Positions 60,065-64,000 of a stretch of DNA of 64,000 nt are shown in pieces; position 1 is the stretch's first letter, and each line of letters begins with the position of its first letter. This stretch comes from Bin87 sp965220055 (GTDB lineage: Bacteria > Chloroflexota > Dehalococcoidia > Lucifugimonadales > UBA3495). Made by a program: the position numbers and the translations under genes. The stretch spans positions 124,001 to 188,000 of the forward strand of contig CBDCPE010000002.1 of the NCBI GenBank assembly GCA_965220055.1. Reading direction: 5' to 3'. The notes under the pieces were generated by a model. That model saw only the letters and a list, made by a program, of their open reading frames with translations, made no database searches and was not told where the DNA came from.

Positions 60065-61306
60065 CTAACTATGCACATCGCCACGGACTGGTTCACGGAA
60101 TTCCCAGGCCTCACCGTCAAGTAACTTCCCCCGCCAGACGAGGGGCTCGCCACTCTCAGCGTCAAGGACACCCGTCAGTTCAGGCGGATTGTTCGGATCG
60201 GCCCGGGCATCATCAAGTCGGGCTTGGGTCAACCCCTTCGCTGTTTGCGGGCCGCCGACAGAAAACTCGGCGCCTGATAGGTTGGCTTCGGCGATGTTCG
60301 CACCGGTCAAGTCCGCATCCAAAAATTGCGCCCCTGACATATCAGCCATCGCAAGCCGTGCGCCGGACAAGTCTGCCCCCTGGAAGCTTGCGCCAGACAG
60401 GTTTGCTCCTTCCAGCAGCACGCCCGATGCTTTTGCATCCTGCAAGATCGCCCCGGATAGATTAGCTCTCAGGAAATTCGTGCCCGATAGGCTGACATTG
60501 TGCAAATTTCTCCTGGACAAGTCCGCGTCTTGGAGCAATGCCCCCGACAGGTTAGCAGACCAGAGGCCTGTTCTTCTGAAGTCTACGTTATAAAATCGGG
60601 CCCCTGACAGGTCAGAGTAGATCAGGAAGGAATCCGTGAGGTCCGTATTCGCAAAGTTGGCACCAGACAGATTCGAGTTGGAGAACATGGCATTGGACAG
60701 GTCTGCGTCCAAGAACTGTGCCGTGGGAAGGCCAGCGCCTCTCATGTCCAGCCTGAAATCAGCTGTTCGCTCCAGCGTAATTCGTGATTTATCCCGGGAG
60801 CCAATCATCTGGATGACGGCCTCAACATCCTGACGAATTCCCAACGGAGTATCCGGCTCAATTACCGCCTGCCCAGATTCGAGGCTCTGATCCCTGGTGG
60901 GAAGGCGCACGAAAGCGCAGAACAGGCGCATGATCTGGATGTGGTACTGATCGGGCCACTCTTCGGCGAGGCGTTGCAGCGCGTAGATCCCGCCCAGTCT
61001 GACTGAGAGCACTTCGCTGCCGAGCATCTCTGCTCCCTTCTGGTACCGCTCATTCAGCAGACCCTGTTGCGCAGTGCCCGCCTGACGGTTCGCCACAACG
61101 CCACGCCATATTGCCAACAGCAACGCAATCAGGCCCGCAGCAACCAGGGCGATGTTTCGTATCGTTGTGCTGCCTGATTCTCCGCCGCTAAACCATTCCC
61201 AGAACACTATCGGGAGCACGACCGTTGCTATTGCGGCGCAAAATCCGCCGGCCATGATTAGCTGGCGGGGGTTACGAAAGGCGCTGAGCCAAGCAAATAA
61301 GTTCAA
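60065..61306 (-). CDS. Membrane-anchored pentapeptide-repeat protein
   Basis: A 413-residue protein. Two N-terminal membrane helices (LIMAGGFCAAIATVVLPIVF; IALVAAGLIALLLAIW) are followed by a helical linker (RLGGIYALQRLAEEWPDQYH) and, from about residue 190 to 350, some 30 pentapeptide repeats of the A(D/N)LSG form. Such proteins with a TM pair and YALQRLA linker are widespread and often lie next to toxins or immunity genes. Here the partner is a TIR gene immediately downstream. Confidence 0.85.
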   Translation of the reverse strand: MNLFAWLSAFRNPRQLIMAGGFCAAIATVVLPIVFWEWFSGGESGSTTIRNIALVAAGLIALLLAIWRGVVANRQAGTAQQGLLNERYQKGAEMLGSEVLSVRLGGIYALQRLAEEWPDQYHIQIMRLFCAFVRLPTRDQSLESGQAVIEPDTPLGIRQDVEAVIQMIGSRDKSRITLERTADFRLDMRGAGLPTAQFLDADLSNAMFSNSNLSGANFANTDLTDSFLIYSDLSGARFYNVDFRRTGLWSANLSGALLQDADLSRRNLHNVSLSGTNFLRANLSGAILQDAKASGVLLEGANLSGASFQGADLSGARLAMADMSGAQFLDADLTGANIAEANLSGAEFSVGGPQTAKGLTQARLDDARADPNNPPELTGVLDAESGEPLVWRGKLLDGEAWEFREPVRGDVHS

Positions 61307-61389
61307 GCAGTCACCAAAGGTTTCATACCATCCCAGCCTGTCGTTCCAACGCCTGTTGCCGCATTGCGAAATGTTACCGAAAAATCAGC

Positions 61390-61540
61390 ATCTGGGGGCA
61401 CCCGCGGCCAGCGCCGTTTGGAAGTTTCGCCGCAAAGCATCCGTGGAGATGATTTGTCCGTGCGCCGTTCCGGCGTCCTCCGCCCTATTGATACTCTCGT
61501 TGGTACGTACAATAGGATCATTATGTGTATCTGCCCACGC
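61390..61540 (-). repeat. Diverged repeat pair, copy 1 (see 62640-62770)
   Basis: About 120 bp similar to 62640-62770, sharing TCCGTGCGCCGT and a downstream ATTGATAC. On the minus strand both encode an N-terminal stretch like SINRAEDAGTAHG or GINKAGDAARRTDKS. It may be an old gene fragment duplicated on both sides of IS1380. Confidence 0.45.
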
Positions 61541-61684
61541 GGGGATTCTCCAGGATGCCCAAGCCCGAATCCACCGAAAGGATGAGTGCAGCGCCGTGGT
61601 GAGGGGGTGAAAAAGTGCTCCCGCGCTTCGGGGATAATGGTTTCTGACACACGAAACCAGCCCGAAACGAGGAGCACCCAACGG

Positions 61685-62545
61685 ATGCTATCACGCAACG
61701 ACCCCGACCGCATCAAAATCGCCTTCGATGACCACCGCTTGGTGGCCAATGCCGGATTGTTGCTGCCGGTCACTCTGGCCCATCATCTGGGGCTGGGCGA
61801 GCTGGTGGACCACCACGTCGACTTGGGAGACGCGCCGGGTCGGGCCAATGGGGGAGACAAGCTGCTGACCCTGGTGGCGTCGGCGCTGGCCGGAGGCGAC
61901 TGCATCGACGATGCCGACGCGCTGCGGGCTGGGGGAACCGAGCAGGCGCTGGGCTGCGCGGTCAAGGCGCCATCCACCTTGGGGACATTCCTGCGGAGTT
62001 TCCGGTGGGGCCATGTGCAGCAGTTGGATCGGGTGAGCCGGGAGCTGCTGGCTAGAGCCAGGGCCGCTGGCGCCGGACCGGGCGATGATCCGTTGACCAT
62101 CGACCTTGATTCCACCGTCTGCGAGACTTACGGTCTTGCCAAGGAAGGCGCACAGCGCCACAACTACGCCGGCCAGCGGGGCTATCACCCGCTGTTCGCC
62201 GTCGCTGCTGGAACCGGCGACATGCTGATGGCCCGCCTGCGCAAGGGACGGGCCAACACGGCCCGGGGCGCCGCTCACTTGCTGCGGGAGACGGTCAGCC
62301 GAGTGCGCTACGCCGGTGCCACCGGTCCACTCACCATGCGGGCCGACAGCGGCTTCTACGCCCACGACATCGTCGCCGCCTGCCGCAATGCGAAGGTCCG
62401 CTTCTCCATCACCATCCGCCATCACCCGAACGTGCGCAGCATCATCGAAGCCATACCCGAGGCGGAATGGACGTCCATCCCGTACTGGATGGAGGGCGCC
62501 GCCGACGTGGCCGAGACAACCTACGTTCCTTTCCAGCATGAGTGA
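61685..62545 (+). CDS. IS1380-family transposase, C-terminally truncated
   Basis: 286 residues of a DDE transposase: FDDHRLVANAGLLLPVTLAH, then LTIDLDSTVCETYGLAKEGA (first Asp), YHPLFAVAAGTGDMLMARLR and LTMRADSGFYAHDIVAACRN (second Asp). Family members have about 450 residues and a catalytic Glu further on, absent here because the frame stops at 62545. The left end with GTGCTCCCGCGCTTCGGGG precedes the start. It is non-functional. Confidence 0.85.
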   Translation: MLSRNDPDRIKIAFDDHRLVANAGLLLPVTLAHHLGLGELVDHHVDLGDAPGRANGGDKLLTLVASALAGGDCIDDADALRAGGTEQALGCAVKAPSTLGTFLRSFRWGHVQQLDRVSRELLARARAAGAGPGDDPLTIDLDSTVCETYGLAKEGAQRHNYAGQRGYHPLFAVAAGTGDMLMARLRKGRANTARGAAHLLRETVSRVRYAGATGPLTMRADSGFYAHDIVAACRNAKVRFSITIRHHPNVRSIIEAIPEAEWTSIPYWMEGAADVAETTYVPFQHE

Positions 62546-62639
62546 TTAACGACAATTGAACCTGCCGCGCATTGCCTCAAATCAAATGTTGCTGAGCTTC
62601 GGTCGCACAAGGTATACCGGCAGATACAGCCACGAATTG

Positions 62640-62770
62640 GAGATAGCCGGACTCCGTCGTCGGAAAGACTCACTGCACCACATCGGTTGAGCTGATTTAT
62701 CCGTGCGCCGTGCGGCATCCCCCGCTTTATTGATACCCGTTGTGGTTCGCATAATATTCATTACGTAAAG
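62640..62770 (-). repeat. Diverged repeat pair, copy 2
   Basis: Counterpart of 61390-61540 on the other side of the truncated IS1380 element. Confidence 0.45.
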
Positions 62771-62841
62771 TAAGCCGGTCCGTGGCGCAGCAGAGGATGG
62801 ACTTTCTGACTGTCCATGGTCACCAGCAACCGCCCATCGCA

Positions 62842-62949
62842 CACGCCATCGCCCTGTTAGACGATCCCGTCTACCGCGAGGCGCACGCTGAGGCGCTACG
62901 GATGGAATGGCCGCGCATCCCATTGCCGCACCGCACCGATGGTGATTAG
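62842..62949 (+). pseudogene. Fragment of a type ISP-like restriction-methylase C-terminus
   Basis: HAIALLDDPVYREAHAEALR then MEWPRIPLPHRTDG matches the segment VIATLHDPAYRTANAGALRM of the enzyme at 47831-51202, so a second such gene was once present. Confidence 0.7.
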
Positions 62950-62977
62950 GACGGTGCGGTGGGCGCCGGCAGCGATG

Positions 62978-63015
62978 AGAATGTGTTCAGGCTGTCGGAA
63001 TCGCAGATCGCCCGG
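62978..63015 (+). pseudogene. Fragment of a tyrosine integrase
   Basis: ENVFRLSESQIAR matches ARVFGLSESQIARR of the integrase at 41291-42256. It is cut at 63019 by the miniature element. Confidence 0.65.
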
Positions 63016-63018
63016 TGC

Positions 63019-63310
63019 GGGTCGATTCCGGTAGGGGGCAGGATCGTACGCTAATCGGACGCCAGGGCAAATCCACGACCGCTCCAGCGAGGGCCCAACA
63101 CTACCGCATGGCCGGGCTCAACCTGCTCGCCGCCATCGTTATTTACTGGAATACCGCCCATCTCGGCGAAGCGGTCAGACAGCGGAAACACGCCGGGCTG
63201 ACCGTCGAGCACGAGCTCCTGGACCACATCCTGCTCACCGGCGAATACCGGTGGCCAAAGCGCCGATAGCGGCCTTAGCGTACGATTCTGCCCCCCACCG
63301 GAATCGACCC
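63019..63310 (+). mobile_element. Tn3-derived miniature inverted-repeat element (TIME-like, 292 bp)
   Basis: Perfectly bounded by 36-bp terminal repeats: 63019-63054 begins GGGTCGATTCCGG and ends CGTACGCTAA; 63275-63310 is its complement with two differences. The interior holds only the last 53 codons of a Tn3 transposase (63108-63269: HMAGLN-like MAGLNLLAAIVIYWNTAH to LLTGEYRWPKRR). No 5-bp target duplication is visible. It needs TnpA supplied in trans. Confidence 0.8.
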
Positions 63311-63403
63311 GAAGATGCGGGCTTGGGTAACCCAGGCAACCGTTCGGGCTCTGTTCGGAGAGGGGTTGGCAACTGCTGCTAGTTTAGTCTATTCTAGTTA
63401 ATT

Positions 63404-63994
63404 ATGGATGTTGTTAGTCGTCGCATCAGTCTCACCGCATGGGGTCGCCTGTACGGTTTTGACAAGGCCACCACGGCTCGAATGCACCATGCCGGAAAGT
63501 TGCCGCCGGAGCTTCAGGTGGAGCAGTTGCCCAACGGCCGCTACTACGTGACGGTTCCTCCGGAAAACGACGGGCGTTGCGTGGTGTACGCTCGAGTTTC
63601 TTCAGCAGACCAGAAAGACGACCTGGACCGTCAGGTGGGTCGGGTCGTGGAGTGGGCGACTCGGCAGGGTTGCCGACCGGATGAGGTGGTCAAGGAGATC
63701 GGTTCCGGCCTGAATGGTAACCGTCGACGTCTACGGCGTCTGGTCGCGGATCACACTGTCAGCACCGTGGTGGTGGAGCACAGGGAACGCCTGTGCCGTT
63801 TCGGGTTTGAGTACGTCGAGGCTGCGCTGGCGGGACGGGGCGCACGGATACTGGTGATGGAGGACAGCGAACTCGAGGATGATGTGGTGAGGGACGTGAC
63901 CGAGGTGATGACCTCGCTGTGCGCTCGGCTTTACGGGCGACGGTCGGCCCGCCGGCGTGCGGAGCGGGCGCTGGCAGCAGCGCAGGAAGGCTGA
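63404..63994 (+). CDS. IS607-family serine recombinase (TnpA)
   Basis: A 196-residue protein. An N-terminal MerR-like helix-turn-helix (LTAWGRLYGFDKATTARMHH, then AGKLPPE) is followed by the small serine recombinase domain: VVYARVSSADQKDDLDRQVG with catalytic Ser in ARVSS, and VVEHRERLCRFGFEYVE. This is the IS607 arrangement. Its TGA overlaps an ATG at 63994, which probably starts a tnpB gene running off the window. Confidence 0.9.
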   Translation: MDVVSRRISLTAWGRLYGFDKATTARMHHAGKLPPELQVEQLPNGRYYVTVPPENDGRCVVYARVSSADQKDDLDRQVGRVVEWATRQGCRPDEVVKEIGSGLNGNRRRLRRLVADHTVSTVVVEHRERLCRFGFEYVEAALAGRGARILVMEDSELEDDVVRDVTEVMTSLCARLYGRRSARRRAERALAAAQEG

Positions 63995-64000
63995 TGCAAC

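Noticed and set aside
1..64000. tRNA or rRNA genes
   Set aside because: I looked for rRNA-like blocks and cloverleaf patterns by eye and found none; a covariance-model search would be decisive.

Overview
The window is high-GC bacterial DNA with no rRNA, tRNA or core metabolic genes. It is almost entirely accessory: stacked defence and conflict genes, toxin-antitoxin pairs, nested insertion sequences, decaying gene copies and unusual repeat arrays. The ParA-type ATPase, tyrosine integrase, Tn3, IS21, IS66, IS256, IS1380 and IS607 material and the I-E-like CRISPR repeats suit a plasmid-derived or integrated genomic island in an uncultivated high-GC bacterium. Chloroflexota or Actinomycetota are possible hosts, but this is a weak guess because no phylogenetic marker is present.

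Layout. 0-7.9 kb: a ParA gene with a duplicated leader; a cluster of three related nuclease-like proteins around a UvrD/Rep helicase; a PIN toxin with a ribbon-helix-helix antitoxin. 8-12.8 kb: a truncated sigma-70 paralogue followed by a striking 15-bp repeat array, a small CRISPR-like remnant and small or broken genes. 13.2-18.2 kb: a compact minus-strand operon of N6-adenine methyltransferase, double-GHKL ATPase/kinase, receiver protein and ComEC-type metallo-beta-lactamase. 18.4-19.2 kb: a cas-less, degenerate I-E-like CRISPR array. 21.3-27.4 kb: nested transposons (IS66 split by a TnpB element, then IS256, then IS21). 27.4-31.6 kb: SIMPL fragments, an intact sigma factor, further repeat arrays and a broken NYN-domain gene.

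31.9-62 kb is a defence and specialised-metabolism island: FRG/pentapeptide protein, prokaryotic viperin with a TPR partner, ASCH protein, integrase, a Septu-like ATPase/HNH pair, a radical-SAM peptide cluster (precursor with three aromatic/His-N-R motifs, SPASM maturase, 2OG-Fe oxygenase, HExxH protein), DUF433 antitoxin with a dead toxin, a single-chain type IIG/ISP-like restriction-methylase, AbiE, Pycsar, a large nuclease-like protein, HNH and HEPN-like remnants, and a TIR plus membrane pentapeptide operon. 62-64 kb holds a truncated IS1380, a Tn3-derived miniature element and an IS607 recombinase.

The strongest candidates for undescribed systems are the methyltransferase-GHKL-receiver-MBL operon (13.2-18.2 kb), the nuclease-like trio with helicase (2.2-6.7 kb), the peptide cluster (44.6-47.4 kb) and the viperin-TPR pair (34.8-38.2 kb). 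Decay is common: two genes are broken by short tandem duplications (17 and 19 bp), and fragments of genes in the window recur elsewhere in it. All calls come from reading the sequence; no database search was run.
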